The notes under the pieces were generated by a model that saw only the letters and a program-made list of their open reading frames with translations, searched no databases and was not told where the DNA came from. The position numbers and the translations under genes were made by a program. Positions 1-8,728 of a stretch of 64,000 nucleotides of DNA are shown here, one piece after another. Position 1 is the stretch's first letter; every line of letters begins with the position of its first letter. Location: assembly GCF_900105755.1 (NCBI RefSeq), contig NZ_FNTQ01000001.1:3472001-3536000 (forward strand), written 5' to 3'. This DNA comes from Streptomyces sp. Ag109_O5-10. Lineage in GTDB: Bacteria > Actinomycetota > Actinomycetes > Streptomycetales > Streptomycetaceae.

Positions 1-2048
1 TGCTGGACGGCCTGTACCGCCGCTCCCCGATCGGTCTGGTCACCTACGGCCCGGACAGGACGGTGATCCGGGTCAATCGCGCCGTCGAGAAGGCGAGCGG
101 CGTCCCGGCCGAGGCACCGGTGGGCCATCACCCCTCGGAGTTCATGGTCGGCGAGGACGCGGGTCCGACCGACGACCGGGTACGGCACGTCCTGGAGACC
201 GGCGAGCCGTTGATCTTCACTGAGCAGTCCGCCCGGGCACGCCACGACCCCGGCCGGGAACGGATCGTGTCCGTCTCGGCCTTCCGGATGGAGGACTCCG
301 CGGGCCGCGTTCTCGGTGTGGCGGAGACGATCCAGGACGTCACCGACCGTCACCGGGCGCAACGCAGGCTCGCGCTGCTGAACGAGGCGAGCAGCCTGAT
401 CGGTACCTCACTCGATGTGACACAGACCGCTCGGGAACTGGCCCAGGTGGCCGTCCGCGGCCTGGCCGACCACTGCTCGGTGGACCTCCTCACATCGGTC
501 ACGCTCGGCGACGAACCCGTCGCGGAGTCGGCGGGCCCGCTGCTCCGTGCCGCCCTCGCGCCGCCGGAACCGCGGGTGCCGTACCAGGAGGGCGAGGTGG
601 TCCCGCTGCTTGCGGACTCGCCGCAGGCGCGGTGCCTGGCCGAGCGCCGCCCGATCCTGGAAGGGCTGCTGTCGCTGCGCCCCGAGTGGTACGCCATGGA
701 CCGGCGGCGGATCGAGATCGCCTCGGGTCTCGGCGTTCATTCACTGATCGCGGTGCCCCTGGTCGCGCGCGGCCTCGTCCTGGGCGTGGTGAGCCTGTGG
801 CGGTCGCGCCATGCGGAGCCGTTCGAGGACGACGATGCCGCGGTGGCCCAGGAGCTGACCTCGCGTGCGGCCGTGTGCATCGACAACGCGCGCCGCTTCA
901 CCCAGCAGCAGAGCGCCGCGCTGACTCTCCAGCGCAGTCTGCTGCCCAGCGTGGCGTCCGACCTGCCGGCCGTGGAGGTGGCCTGCCGGTACCTGCCCGC
1001 GAGCGGGGAGCCGGGGATCGGGGGCGACTGGTTCGACGTGATCCCGTTGTCGGGGGCCCGAGTGGCCCTCGTCGTGGGGGACGTGGTAGGCCACGGGATC
1101 CACGCCGCGGCCTCGATGGGCCGGCTGCGGGCCTCTGCGCGCACCCTGGCCAGCCTCGACCTGGAACCGGACGAGGTGATCGCGCGCCTTGACGATCTGG
1201 TCAGCCTGCTCGCCGCCGAGCTGGAGGCGAACGCCGAGGGCAATCACATGGCGATCGAGCAGGTCGTCGGGGCCACCTGCCTCTACGCCGTCTACGACCC
1301 GATCTCCCAGCGCTGCTCCCTGGCGCGCGCCGGCCACCCGGCGCCGTTGCTGTCCTCCCCAGACGGCGAGGTGACCGTGCTCGAACTGCCCGCGGGGCCG
1401 CCGCTGGGCCTGGGCGGCCTGCCGTTCGAGACGTACGAACTCGACCTCCCGGAGGGCAGCCTGCTCACGCTGTACACCAACGGTCTGCTGGAGGCGCGCA
1501 ACGGGAACGTCGACGCCGCGCTGAAGGACCTGCACACGTGTCTCGGCTATGTCACCGAACCTCTGGAGCAGACCTGCCACGCCGTGGTCGAGGCGCTGCT
1601 GCCCAAGGATCACCGGCCCATCGACGACATCGCGCTGCTCATCGCGCGCACCCGGGTGCTGCCGCCGGAGAACGTCGCCTCGTGGCAGCTGCCTCTGGAG
1701 GCGACCGCAGCCGCCCGGGCCAGGGAGCTGACGGCGGTGAAACTGACCGAATGGGGGCTGACCGAGCTGGCGTTCACCACCGAACTGGTCGCCAGTGAGC
1801 TCGTCACCAACGCCTACCGGTACGCGACCGGCCCCGCCACCCTGCGCCTCATCCGTACGCACTGCCTGATCTGTGAGGTGTCCGACAGCAGCCACACCTC
1901 GCCGCACCTCCGGCGGGCCCTCAGCACGGACGAGGGCGGACGCGGGCTCTTCCTGGTCGCGCAGCTCACCGAGCGCTGGGGCACGCGCTACACCCACGAA
2001 GGCAAGACCGTCTGGACGGAGCAGCCCCTGCCACCCCCACCCACGTGA
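1..2048 (+). CDS. PAS-GAF-PP2C phosphatase with ATPase domain (5'-partial)
   Basis: Partial at the left edge: the frame is open from base 3, and residues before the GTG at 63 already read as a PAS domain, so the true start lies outside. Counting from base 63 (661 aa), I see PAS (to ~100), GAF (~105-270), SpoIIE/PP2C phosphatase (~295-510, with GGDWFD and VGDVVGHG metal-binding motifs) and a C-terminal HATPase_c domain (~540-655, N-box ELVTNAYRYA and GGRGLFLV). Such Streptomyces proteins are soluble sensors that combine phosphatase and anti-sigma-kinase-like modules to control anti-sigma-antagonist switches; the ligand is unknown. No partner anti-sigma or antagonist gene is adjacent. The domain reading is firm; the specific regulatory target cannot be inferred. 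Confidence 0.9.
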   Translation, partial: LDGLYRRSPIGLVTYGPDRTVIRVNRAVEKASGVPAEAPVGHHPSEFMVGEDAGPTDDRVRHVLETGEPLIFTEQSARARHDPGRERIVSVSAFRMEDSAGRVLGVAETIQDVTDRHRAQRRLALLNEASSLIGTSLDVTQTARELAQVAVRGLADHCSVDLLTSVTLGDEPVAESAGPLLRAALAPPEPRVPYQEGEVVPLLADSPQARCLAERRPILEGLLSLRPEWYAMDRRRIEIASGLGVHSLIAVPLVARGLVLGVVSLWRSRHAEPFEDDDAAVAQELTSRAAVCIDNARRFTQQQSAALTLQRSLLPSVASDLPAVEVACRYLPASGEPGIGGDWFDVIPLSGARVALVVGDVVGHGIHAAASMGRLRASARTLASLDLEPDEVIARLDDLVSLLAAELEANAEGNHMAIEQVVGATCLYAVYDPISQRCSLARAGHPAPLLSSPDGEVTVLELPAGPPLGLGGLPFETYELDLPEGSLLTLYTNGLLEARNGNVDAALKDLHTCLGYVTEPLEQTCHAVVEALLPKDHRPIDDIALLIARTRVLPPENVASWQLPLEATAAARARELTAVKLTEWGLTELAFTTELVASELVTNAYRYATGPATLRLIRTHCLICEVSDSSHTSPHLRRALSTDEGGRGLFLVAQLTERWGTRYTHEGKTVWTEQPLPPPPT

Positions 2049-2107
2049 CCCAACAACCGGCGCGGACCGCGTACTTCGCTGCCGGCGGGCCGGCGGCGAA
2101 GGACAGT

Positions 2108-2616
2108 ATGGAGGCCATGGATGCAGGACTCTCCGCGCTGCTCGGCTCCGCCGTAGGTTCCCTCGCCACCCTCGGTGCCGCGACGGTGAACGGGCGTGCG
2201 ACGGCACGCGCGCAGTCCGGCCAGTGGCGCCGGCAGCACCGCAGGGATGCCTACGCGACCACCGGGACATCGCCATGGACGCGGTGTTGGACGCACTGCG
2301 GCCCGAGGCTCCCGACCTGCGGGACGTGGACGAGAAGGTCCACCGTTTCGTCGCCCTGGCTCGGGAGGTCCACCGCGCCGCGGAAGTCGTCATGCTCGAA
2401 GGCCCCCCTTCCACGGCGGAAGCAGCCGACCGCGTGGCGCGCAGGTCCGGCGAGCTCTCCGGTGTGATGCGCCGCATGGTGCGGAACGCCCATGCGGGGG
2501 ACACCTCCGGGAAGCCCGCGGACACCGCTCTCGCCGCCGCGCGGGAACGCGCCCTCTACGAGGCCGTGAAGGACTTCCGCACAGCAGCCGCCGCAGTCCT
2601 CGGCAACGCCGGCTGA
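2108..2616 (+). pseudogene. Small conserved protein split by a frameshift
   Basis: Two frames together look like one small protein. From ATG 2108 (or ATG 2117; AAGGA and GGAG lie just upstream) the frame reads a hydrophobic N-terminus (MDAGLSALLGSAVGSL) and a basic stretch ending RRDAYAT at about 2260. The coding signal then moves to another frame, which reads HRDIAMDAVLDALRPEAPD and continues as an alpha-helical protein to TGA 2614-2616. The original frame carries on as Trp/Cys-rich nonsense. The shape (N-terminal membrane-like helix, then a charged helical region) is common in small Streptomyces hypothetical proteins. A deletion of a few dozen bases including the frame slip near 2255-2270 is the simplest explanation; a sequencing error is possible. 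Function unknown. Confidence 0.6.
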
Positions 2617-2817
2617 CCACCGAGCACGCACACCACGATGCACGGTGGCGTCACCCCTCGTCGGGACGACCGAAGGGGTCTTCCGTTCGTGCACACCTGG
2701 GATCCCGTTGTGCCGACGGCACTTCGCCTCCGCCCTGACCCGCCGGCCCGCCCGGCCGCTAGGCCGGATGGCGTCCTCGGGGTGCGGGCCCGGGCGGACC
2801 GCCACAAGATCCCTGTC

Positions 2818-3603
2818 ATGCGGACAACTTCCCAGATACGGCCCTGTTCTCCTCCGGTGCGGCGCGGCGGGGCGCGTCATGCCATACCCGCGGCCCTCGC
2901 CTGCGGGCTGCTGCTGGCCGGCACCACGGCGTGCGCCGGAGCCGACGGGCACAGGAGTCACGTCGGTGCACCGGGTGTCAACAACCCGGCCGCGTCCGGC
3001 TCCCCGGGCACGGAAGCGGGCCCGCGCCTTCCGGGCGTGGGAAGCCGCCTGGGCAAGCGCGTACCGGCCGACGCCCGCCAGGCCGTGGTCGTCTACGGCG
3101 ACGACGCGGACTCCGCCGAGAGCACCGTCGTGCTCTACGAGAAACAGGGCACCGCCTGGAAACGCCAGGGCAGTTGGCCCGCGCACAACGGCAGACTGGG
3201 CTGGACGACCGACCATCGCATGGACGACGAGCGCAGTCCCGTCGGCGTGTTCTCCGTGACGGATGCGGGAGGATCGCTCGACGATCCGGGCAGCCGCCTG
3301 CGCTACTGGTACGACGACAACGCCTTCGCCTCCATGATCGAGGACGGCGACGAGCACGTCCACGACTTCGACTACGTCATCGCCATCAACTACAACCGGC
3401 TCAAGGGCGTCCCGCCGTTCGACTGGAGCCGCCCCGACGGAGTGGAGAAGGGCGGCGGCATATGGCTGCACCTGGACCACGGCGACGGCACGTCCGCCTG
3501 TGTCACCGTTCCCGAGTCCGGCATGAAGACCCTGCTGCGCACCCTCGATCCCCGTCGTCACCCGGTCGTGGTGATGGGTGACCGAAAGCGGCTGAGCGCC
3601 TGA
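2818..3603 (+). CDS. Lipoprotein with L,D-transpeptidase-like (YkuD) domain
   Basis: Start at ATG 2818, giving 261 aa; an upstream in-frame ATG at 2638 would place the signal peptide internally. The N-terminus has RRGGARH, a hydrophobic segment and a lipobox-like LAGTTAC, so an exported lipoprotein is likely. The C-terminal half resembles the YkuD fold: DDERSPVGVFSV strand, YVIAINYN, then GGIWLHLDHGDGTSACVTV, where His and Cys are the expected catalytic pair (family motif HG..S.GC, here in the variant form seen in some actinobacterial proteins). Likely acts outside the membrane on peptidoglycan or a related amide bond, but this is inferred from fold alone. Its stop codon abuts a MITE-like element, which now separates it from a strong hairpin at 3861-3883. 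Confidence 0.75.
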   Translation: MRTTSQIRPCSPPVRRGGARHAIPAALACGLLLAGTTACAGADGHRSHVGAPGVNNPAASGSPGTEAGPRLPGVGSRLGKRVPADARQAVVVYGDDADSAESTVVLYEKQGTAWKRQGSWPAHNGRLGWTTDHRMDDERSPVGVFSVTDAGGSLDDPGSRLRYWYDDNAFASMIEDGDEHVHDFDYVIAINYNRLKGVPPFDWSRPDGVEKGGGIWLHLDHGDGTSACVTVPESGMKTLLRTLDPRRHPVVVMGDRKRLSA

Positions 3604-3772
3604 CTAGTGCCGCGGCAGGCAACGTTTGCCCGTCAAGGAGCGGCGTCCGGTGCGTGCTCTCGGCGTGCCGGCCGGAAGTCCTCGTACTGGATGTACTTGG
3701 GCTTTCGGCTGGTGCGGCGAGAGTGCGTGCCGGGCGTCGTGACGGGGCGAACGTTGCCTGTTGCGGCACTAG
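3604..3772. mobile_element. 169-bp MITE-like element with ~27-bp terminal inverted repeats
   Basis: The left end (3604-3631) and the right end (3745-3772) are inverted copies matching at about 25 of 28 positions; both start at CTAG and read CTAGTGCCGC..CAGGCAACGTT..GCCC inward. CTAG with central TA is a target typical of some IS5-family (IS427-like) elements. No full transposase fits; on the minus strand one frame inside reads KPKYIQYEDFRPARR and stops, which may be the tail of a lost transposase or partner gene. It sits immediately after the stop codon of the upstream lipoprotein gene. I interpret it as a non-autonomous element or a deletion relic of an insertion sequence. Confidence 0.7.
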
Positions 3773-3860
3773 GCCCCGGGCAACGACGCCGTTGGCTGCT
3801 GACCCGGCCACCTGGCCGACCCGGCGGCCGTGGCTACGGGGCGGCAACAGGCGTGCATCG

Positions 3861-3883
3861 GGTGGGCGGCGACGCCGCCCACC
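3861..3883. terminator. Hairpin, probable terminator
   Basis: Perfect 11-bp arms GGTGGGCGGCG / CGCCGCCCACC around one unpaired base. It is the only strong hairpin between the transpeptidase-like gene (stop 3603) and the next gene. It probably served the former before the 169-bp element inserted between them. The rest of the 347-base gap (3604-3950) contains no gene I can support. Confidence 0.55.
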
Positions 3884-3950
3884 CCACGGCGCTCGCCCCT
3901 AGCATCCGGGGGCAGGGGGTGGGGAGCCCCCCGGGCGACGGGGGGGGACC

Positions 3951-4481
3951 GTGCGGTTGGCCATTTCACGGCCGGTGTTCCGGCGCCTCGTCGGTGCCGT
4001 CGTGGCCGGCGTCGCCCTGGCCGCGGCGTCCGGGTGCACGGTTCCCGTCGACGCCGTCGCCGGTGTCTCCGTGACCGGCGACGGACATCTGCTCGGCGTC
4101 ATGATGATCTGCGGGCATCACATCGACGGCGCGACCCTCTACGTGGACAGCGACGGCCCCGACAAGACGGTGACGGTCGGTTCGTGGACGTCCGCCCGCC
4201 CGCACAAGGCCGGTCTCGTCATCTGGCCCCTCGACTCTCCCGCCGCCGGCTGGACCACGACCCGGGCGCTCGCCCCGCTCACCGCCGGGACCACCTACTC
4301 CCTCTACGGCTGGACCAGGGACAACTCCTGGTCAGCGGGGAACGTCTTCTTCACCCGGGCCGACCGGGACCGGCTCGCGCCGGGAGAAGTCCTGTACGAC
4401 GACTTCTCGGACGACGGCGACGAGTTCACAGCCGTCGTCCCCCTGACGCGGTTCAAGGCCACGGCCTGCCGTGGCATGTGA
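3951..4481 (+). CDS. Small putative lipoprotein, function unknown
   Basis: GTG start at 3951 after a G-run; 176 aa. The N-terminus has SRPVFRR, a hydrophobic stretch and lipobox AASGC, so it is probably exported and lipidated. The mature part (about 145 residues) is mostly beta-type sequence with alternating hydrophobics (GATLYVDSDG, KTVTVGSW, YSLYGWTRDNSW, GNVFFT) and one more Cys near the C-terminus; it reads like a small Ig-like or beta-sandwich domain. I do not recognise the family. It is monocistronic, between the hairpin at 3861 and a lyase gene 71 bases downstream. Confidence 0.75.
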   Translation: MRLAISRPVFRRLVGAVVAGVALAAASGCTVPVDAVAGVSVTGDGHLLGVMMICGHHIDGATLYVDSDGPDKTVTVGSWTSARPHKAGLVIWPLDSPAAGWTTTRALAPLTAGTTYSLYGWTRDNSWSAGNVFFTRADRDRLAPGEVLYDDFSDDGDEFTAVVPLTRFKATACRGM

Positions 4482-4552
4482 CACCACGGCCCTCGCCTCG
4501 GCCGGGGCTCCACCACCCCAGCACCCCGCCGGCGGCGCTACGCTGCCGTGTC

Positions 4553-5533
4553 ATGCGGGGGACACGTCTCGACACGGCTCGGATCCGGGCGGCTCGCCGG
4601 GTGATCGACCCGGTTTTCCTGGACACTCCGCTGTACCGCTGTGAGGCGCTGGAACCCGGTCTGGGATGCAGGGTGAGCATCAAGCTCGAAACGGCGAACC
4701 CGGTCCGCAGCTTCAAGGGCCGCGGCACCGAAGTGGTCGCGAGCCGGCTCGCCGAGGGCGGGGAAGCGGCCGCGGTGTGTGCGAGCGCGGGCAACCTGGG
4801 CCAGGCGCTCGCCTGGTCCGGTCGGGTCCGGGGACTCGACGTGACCGTCGTGGCGTCGCGCTTCGCGACCGCGGCCAAGCTCGACCGCATCCGCGCGCTG
4901 GGGGCCAGGCTGGAACTGGTGGACGGCGATCACGAAATGGCCCGTGAGCGGGCGGCGGCCGTCGCGCGCCGCGAGGGCATCCGGCTGGTCGAGGACAGCC
5001 TGGACATCGAGACCTGCGAGGGCGCGGCGACCATCGGCCTGGAACTGGTCGGCACCGCGCCGTCGTTCGACACCGTCCTGATCGCTCTCGGCGGCGGGGC
5101 GCTGGCCACCGGTGTGGGGCACGTGGTGAAGGCTCTGGCGCCCGGTGTCGAGGTGATCTCCGTCCAGCCGCTGGGCGCACCCGCGATGACCCGCTCGTGG
5201 CGCGAGCGGCGTGTCGTCGTCACCGACTCGGCCGACACCATCGCAGACGGCGTCGCCGGCCGGTGTCCCGTCCCGGCCGTCCTGGACGACCTTCTCCTGG
5301 TCGCCGACGATGCCGTCCTGGTCCGGGAGGAGTCGATCATGGCCGGCATGCGGATGCTCCTCCATCACGCCGGTCTCGTCGTGGAACCGTCGGCCGCGCT
5401 CGGCATCGCGGCGGTCCTCGAAGACCGCGACCGCTTCGCCGGCCGGCACGTGGTCACCGTCGTGTGCGGCAGCAACGTCGACGTGGACGCCTACCACCGC
5501 TGGGTCGGTGCCGCCGCCGTCCGCGGGTCCTGA
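4553..5533 (+). CDS. PLP-dependent threonine dehydratase-like lyase
   Basis: 326 aa from ATG 4553; the frame is open further upstream but only this start gives the family N-terminus (RIRAARRVIDPVFLDTPLYRCEALE). Fold-type II PLP enzyme: the Schiff-base lysine lies in NPVRSFKGRG at about residue 59, a Ser/Asn phosphate or substrate loop in ASAGNLGQALA, the phosphate-binding loop in ALGGGALATG, and a C-terminal VVCGSNVD. The family includes threonine/serine dehydratases, diaminopropionate lyases and racemases; catabolic threonine dehydratase-like is the best fit and there is no ACT regulatory domain. Substrate is not certain. It converges on msrA with a strong bidirectional terminator between them. 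Confidence 0.85.
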   Translation: MRGTRLDTARIRAARRVIDPVFLDTPLYRCEALEPGLGCRVSIKLETANPVRSFKGRGTEVVASRLAEGGEAAAVCASAGNLGQALAWSGRVRGLDVTVVASRFATAAKLDRIRALGARLELVDGDHEMARERAAAVARREGIRLVEDSLDIETCEGAATIGLELVGTAPSFDTVLIALGGGALATGVGHVVKALAPGVEVISVQPLGAPAMTRSWRERRVVVTDSADTIADGVAGRCPVPAVLDDLLLVADDAVLVREESIMAGMRMLLHHAGLVVEPSAALGIAAVLEDRDRFAGRHVVTVVCGSNVDVDAYHRWVGAAAVRGS

Positions 5534-5683
5534 CGACCGGGTGGAGCTGCGGCACCTGCGGCGGCAGGAGGCACCGTTCGAGCTGCTGGGGGCATGCCCA
5601 TGCTCCCTCGACGGGAAGGTCCGCGCTGTCTGGTGAACGGTGCCCGTCGCCGCCATCCGGGGCGGCCATCCGCGTCATGACGA

Positions 5684-5735
5684 GGCCCGGCACCCGGCGG
5701 GGCCTCGTGCGAGGGCTTCCGCCGGGTGCCGGGCC
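5684..5735. terminator. Bidirectional terminator
   Basis: Perfect 17-bp arms (5684-5700 and 5719-5735, GGCCCGGCACCCGGCGG and its complement) around an 18-base loop. It lies between the convergent lyase gene and msrA. Confidence 0.8.
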
Positions 5736-5743
5736 GTGCGTCG

Positions 5744-6256
5744 TCAGCCCTCCGCGCGGACGGGCAGCTTCCAGCCGGGACGCGGGAAGTGGCAGGTGTA
5801 GCCGTCCGGGTAGCGCTCCAGGTAGTCCTGGTGCTCGGGCTCGGCCTCCCAGAAGGGGCCGACCGGCTCCACCTCGGTGACGACCTTGCCCGGCCACAGC
5901 CCGGAGGCGTCTACGTCCGCGATCGTGTCCTCGGCGATCCGCTTCTGCTCGTCGTCGACGTAGTAGATCGCCGAGCGGTAGCTGAGGCCGATGTCGTTGC
6001 CCTGGCGGTTCCTGGTGCTCGGGTCGTGGATCTGGAAGAAGAACTCCAGGAGGGTGCGGTAGTCCGTCTTCTCGGGGTCGAAGAGGATCTCGATGGCCTC
6101 CGCGTGCGTGCCGTGGTTGCGGTACGTCGCGTTCGGCACGTCACCCCCGGTGTAGCCGACCCGGGTGGCCGTCACCCCCGGCTGCCTGCGGATCAGGTCC
6201 TGCATCCCCCAGAAGCACCCGCCCGCCAGCACGGCCCGCTGCGTCTGCACAGTCAT
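5744..6256 (-). CDS. msrA: Peptide methionine sulfoxide reductase MsrA
   Basis: 170 aa from ATG at 6256 with GGAGGGG just upstream. The catalytic motif GGCFWG lies at residues ~12-17, followed by [16 protein letters not shown] and the C-terminal [16 protein letters not shown] region, the full MsrA domain at the usual length. MsrA reduces the S epimer of methionine sulfoxide in oxidised proteins using thioredoxin; cytoplasmic. No MsrB is adjacent. The gene is monocistronic between a terminator and the permease gene upstream (80 bp). Confident assignment. Confidence 0.96.
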   Translation of the reverse strand: MTVQTQRAVLAGGCFWGMQDLIRRQPGVTATRVGYTGGDVPNATYRNHGTHAEAIEILFDPEKTDYRTLLEFFFQIHDPSTRNRQGNDIGLSYRSAIYYVDDEQKRIAEDTIADVDASGLWPGKVVTEVEPVGPFWEAEPEHQDYLERYPDGYTCHFPRPGWKLPVRAEG

Positions 6257-6336
6257 CGTGACCCCTCCAGTTCTCGTCGGCCCGGTCACCCGGGCTCCTC
6301 GGCTCGCACACCGGCGGCCTGCGATGTCCACCCTCC

Positions 6337-7743
6337 TCAACGCGTGCGGGTTCCCGGCGATTCCGTGCCCGCCGCCCGGTCCGTCGCGGGGGCCGGGTCC
6401 GGGTCCTCGTCGAAGGTCATCTCCGGCGGGGCCTTGCGGAAGCCCCTGGTGAGGTAGGCGAGGTAGCAGACGCCGAGGGCCAGCCAGATCAGGCCGAGGG
6501 TGCGGGCCCGGTCGTCGAGGTGGCACAGCAGCCATACGTCGACGACGGCGCCGACCGCCGGGAGCAGGACGTACGACCACACGGCGGGGCGGCGGCCCGC
6601 GCGGCGCTCCCGGACGTAGGTGGCGATGACGGAGAGGTTGACGAAGGTGAAGGCGGTGAAGGCGCCGAAGTTGATGAAGGAGGTGGAGGTGGCGACGTTC
6701 AGGTGCAGCGCGATCAGGCCGACGGCCCCGGCGAGGAGGATGTTGAAGGCGGGGGTGTGGTACTTGGGGTGGATGCTGCCGAACACCTTCTTCGGCAGCA
6801 CGGAGTCGCGGCCCATCGCGTAGAGCAGCCGTGACGTGCTGGCCTGGGCCGCGATCCCGGAGGCGAACTGGGCGACGACCAGCCCGGCCAGGAACACGGA
6901 GGAGAACAGGTCGCCGCCGACCGTCTTGGCGATCTCGAACGCGGCCGAGCTGGAGTCGGTGAACGCGTACCCGGGGTGGGCCAGCTGCGTGGTGTAGGCG
7001 ACGACGACGAAGATGCCGCCGCCGATCAGCGCGGTCAGCAGGATGGCGCGGGGGATGGTGCGCTGCGGCTCGACGGTCTCCTCGGTCAGTGTGGTGACCG
7101 CGTCGAAGCCGAGGAAGGAGTACGCGGCGATCGCGGCGCCGGCGGAGATGCCCGCGAGGCCGGTCGCGTGGTTCGCGAACGGGGTGGCGCTGACGAGGCC
7201 GGCCGCTCCCTGGTGCCGGAAGACGTGGTGCAGGCAGAGCAGGGCGAAGATCGCGACGACCAGGACCTGGAAGACCATCAGCAGGTCGTTGACCCGCTCC
7301 GCGGCCTTGATGCCCCGGATGTTGAGCGCGGTGGTGACGACGATGAACGCGATGATCCACACCCAGAACGGCACCGAGGGGTACTCCGCCTGGAGGTAGG
7401 CCCCGCCGATGAGCCAGATGACCATGGGCAGGAAGAAGTAGTCCAGCAGGGTGGCCCAGCCGACGAGGAAGCCGACCCGGGAGTCTATGGAGCGCCGTAC
7501 GTAGGTGTAGGCGGACCCGGCGACGGGGTGGGTCGCGGCCATCTTCCCGTAGCTGTGCGCGGTGAAGAGCATGGCGACCAGGGCCAGCAGGTAGGCGGTC
7601 GGCACGGCGCCGTGGGTGCTGTCGGCGACGACGCCGAAGGTGCCGAGCACGATGATCGGGGTCATGTAGGCGAGCCCGAAGAGCACGACGGATCTGAGGG
7701 TCAGGCTGCGGGCGAGGGCGGGCGGGGCGGAGGGTGCGGACAT
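6337..7743 (-). CDS. APC-family amino acid permease
   Basis: 468 aa with about 12 hydrophobic segments. N-terminal [18 protein letters not shown] and the glycine-rich helix region after [19 protein letters not shown] are the APC-superfamily signature, as are [26 protein letters not shown] and the transmembrane spacing. Integral membrane importer driven by ion symport or exchange; the substrate is probably an amino acid or amine. It lies 33 bp downstream of a nitrilase-superfamily amidohydrolase on the same strand, and a divergent GntR regulator sits beyond that. I infer one catabolic unit: uptake of an amine or amide followed by hydrolysis. Substrate unproven. Confidence 0.9.
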   Translation of the reverse strand: MSAPSAPPALARSLTLRSVVLFGLAYMTPIIVLGTFGVVADSTHGAVPTAYLLALVAMLFTAHSYGKMAATHPVAGSAYTYVRRSIDSRVGFLVGWATLLDYFFLPMVIWLIGGAYLQAEYPSVPFWVWIIAFIVVTTALNIRGIKAAERVNDLLMVFQVLVVAIFALLCLHHVFRHQGAAGLVSATPFANHATGLAGISAGAAIAAYSFLGFDAVTTLTEETVEPQRTIPRAILLTALIGGGIFVVVAYTTQLAHPGYAFTDSSSAAFEIAKTVGGDLFSSVFLAGLVVAQFASGIAAQASTSRLLYAMGRDSVLPKKVFGSIHPKYHTPAFNILLAGAVGLIALHLNVATSTSFINFGAFTAFTFVNLSVIATYVRERRAGRRPAVWSYVLLPAVGAVVDVWLLCHLDDRARTLGLIWLALGVCYLAYLTRGFRKAPPEMTFDEDPDPAPATDRAAGTESPGTRTR

Positions 7744-7776
7744 GGCGTTCCTTGCGCGAGGAGGGGACGGAGCGGG

Positions 7777-8649
7777 TCAGTCGCCGGCCGGCCGCCAGCG
7801 GCGGGGGTCCAGTCGGCCGTCGTAGAGCGGGAGGTCGATGGGGGCGTCGGCCTCGGTGAACTGGTCCCACATGCGGTTCAGGCCCGCGGTGCCGTAGGTC
7901 CGCACGCGGGTGACGTCGTCCAGGTCGAGGACGTCGGTCAGCACGGTGGGCGCGGAGTCGGCGGCCTGGACGCGGACGCGTCCCTCCGGGTCGACGACCA
8001 GGCTGCGCCCGGTGCCGACGGGGCCGGCGGTGTTCACGCTGACCACGTACACCTGGTTGACGATGGCGTTGGCCCGGGCGAGGACGAGTTCCTGGGCGCG
8101 GTCGGCCGAGGTGGTCATGACCGGGTTGACGATGACCTCGGCGCCCATCCAGGCCAGGTGCCTGGCCACCTCAGGGAACCAGGCGTCGTAGCAGATGGCG
8201 AAGCCGACCCGGCCGGTGTCCGGGAGGTCCAGGACGACGAAGCGGTCGCCGGGGGTGTAGGGCTCGAAGGGCCGCCACGGGAAGAGCTTGCGGTAGTGGG
8301 CGGCGAGCCGTCCCTCGGGGGAGAAGGCGAGGGCGGTGTTGAAGAGCTCGCCGGCCGGGCCGCGCTCGGCCACGGTGCCCGGGAACAGCCAGACGCCCAG
8401 GTCGCCCGCGAGTTCGGCGAGCTGTCGCACCCGGGGGCCGTCGAGCGGCTCCGCGGCGGCCGCCAGGCGGTCCTCCGACTCGGCGGCCGGGCCTTCGGTG
8501 CCGCACAGGTGCAGCTCGGGGTGGACGACGAGGCGGGTCTGCGGGAAGCGCGCCAGTACCTCCCCGACGTCTTCGGCGAAGCCGGACAGCGGGTCGGTGG
8601 CCGGGCGGGGAGGGGCCTGGACCAGGGCGACGGGAAGGGGCCGGGACAT
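7777..8649 (-). CDS. Carbon-nitrogen hydrolase (nitrilase superfamily)
   Basis: 290 aa from ATG at 8649. The nitrilase Glu-Lys-Cys triad is visible: Glu in [10 protein letters not shown] (~residue 45), Lys in HYRKLFPW (~143), Cys in [13 protein letters not shown] (~176). Family members hydrolyse amides or N-carbamoyl groups in the cytoplasm; this looks like an omega-amidase or aliphatic/N-carbamoyl amidase type rather than a true nitrilase. It is first in a two-gene operon with the APC permease and is transcribed away from a GntR regulator across a short AT-rich spacer with two operator-like palindromes. Substrate unresolved. Confidence 0.88.
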   Translation of the reverse strand: MSRPLPVALVQAPPRPATDPLSGFAEDVGEVLARFPQTRLVVHPELHLCGTEGPAAESEDRLAAAAEPLDGPRVRQLAELAGDLGVWLFPGTVAERGPAGELFNTALAFSPEGRLAAHYRKLFPWRPFEPYTPGDRFVVLDLPDTGRVGFAICYDAWFPEVARHLAWMGAEVIVNPVMTTSADRAQELVLARANAIVNQVYVVSVNTAGPVGTGRSLVVDPEGRVRVQAADSAPTVLTDVLDLDDVTRVRTYGTAGLNRMWDQFTEADAPIDLPLYDGRLDPRRWRPAGD

Positions 8650-8663
8650 GGCCAGGAAATTAG

Positions 8664-8700
8664 CTCAATATGATCCCTTATACAATGGTCTCATTATGAG
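8664..8700. promoter_or_regulatory. Paired operator for the divergent GntR regulator
   Basis: The spacer between the nitrilase and GntR genes is unusually AT-rich and holds two near-identical palindromes 26 bp apart: CTCAATATGAT (8664-8674) and CTCATTATGAG (8690-8700, perfect). The second overlaps the first candidate ATG of the regulator. A TACAAT -10-like hexamer (8681-8686) lies between them. Placement and symmetry suit autoregulated GntR control of both promoters. Confidence 0.65.
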
Positions 8701-8728
8701 CAGTTTTACTGGTCGCTACATTGAGGGC

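Noticed and set aside
741..2525. 594-aa frame on the minus strand across the phosphatase gene
   Set aside because: It is the complement of a real plus-strand gene with clear domain motifs; the residues are Gln/Arg/Gly-rich without any family pattern. High-GC DNA gives many such frames.
3607..4074. 155-aa plus frame across the MITE-like element
   Set aside because: No codon bias or motif; it runs through inverted repeats and into the wrong frame of the lipoprotein gene.
6976..8673. 565-aa plus-strand frame over permease and nitrilase genes
   Set aside because: Antisense of two genes with intact motifs; composition artefact.
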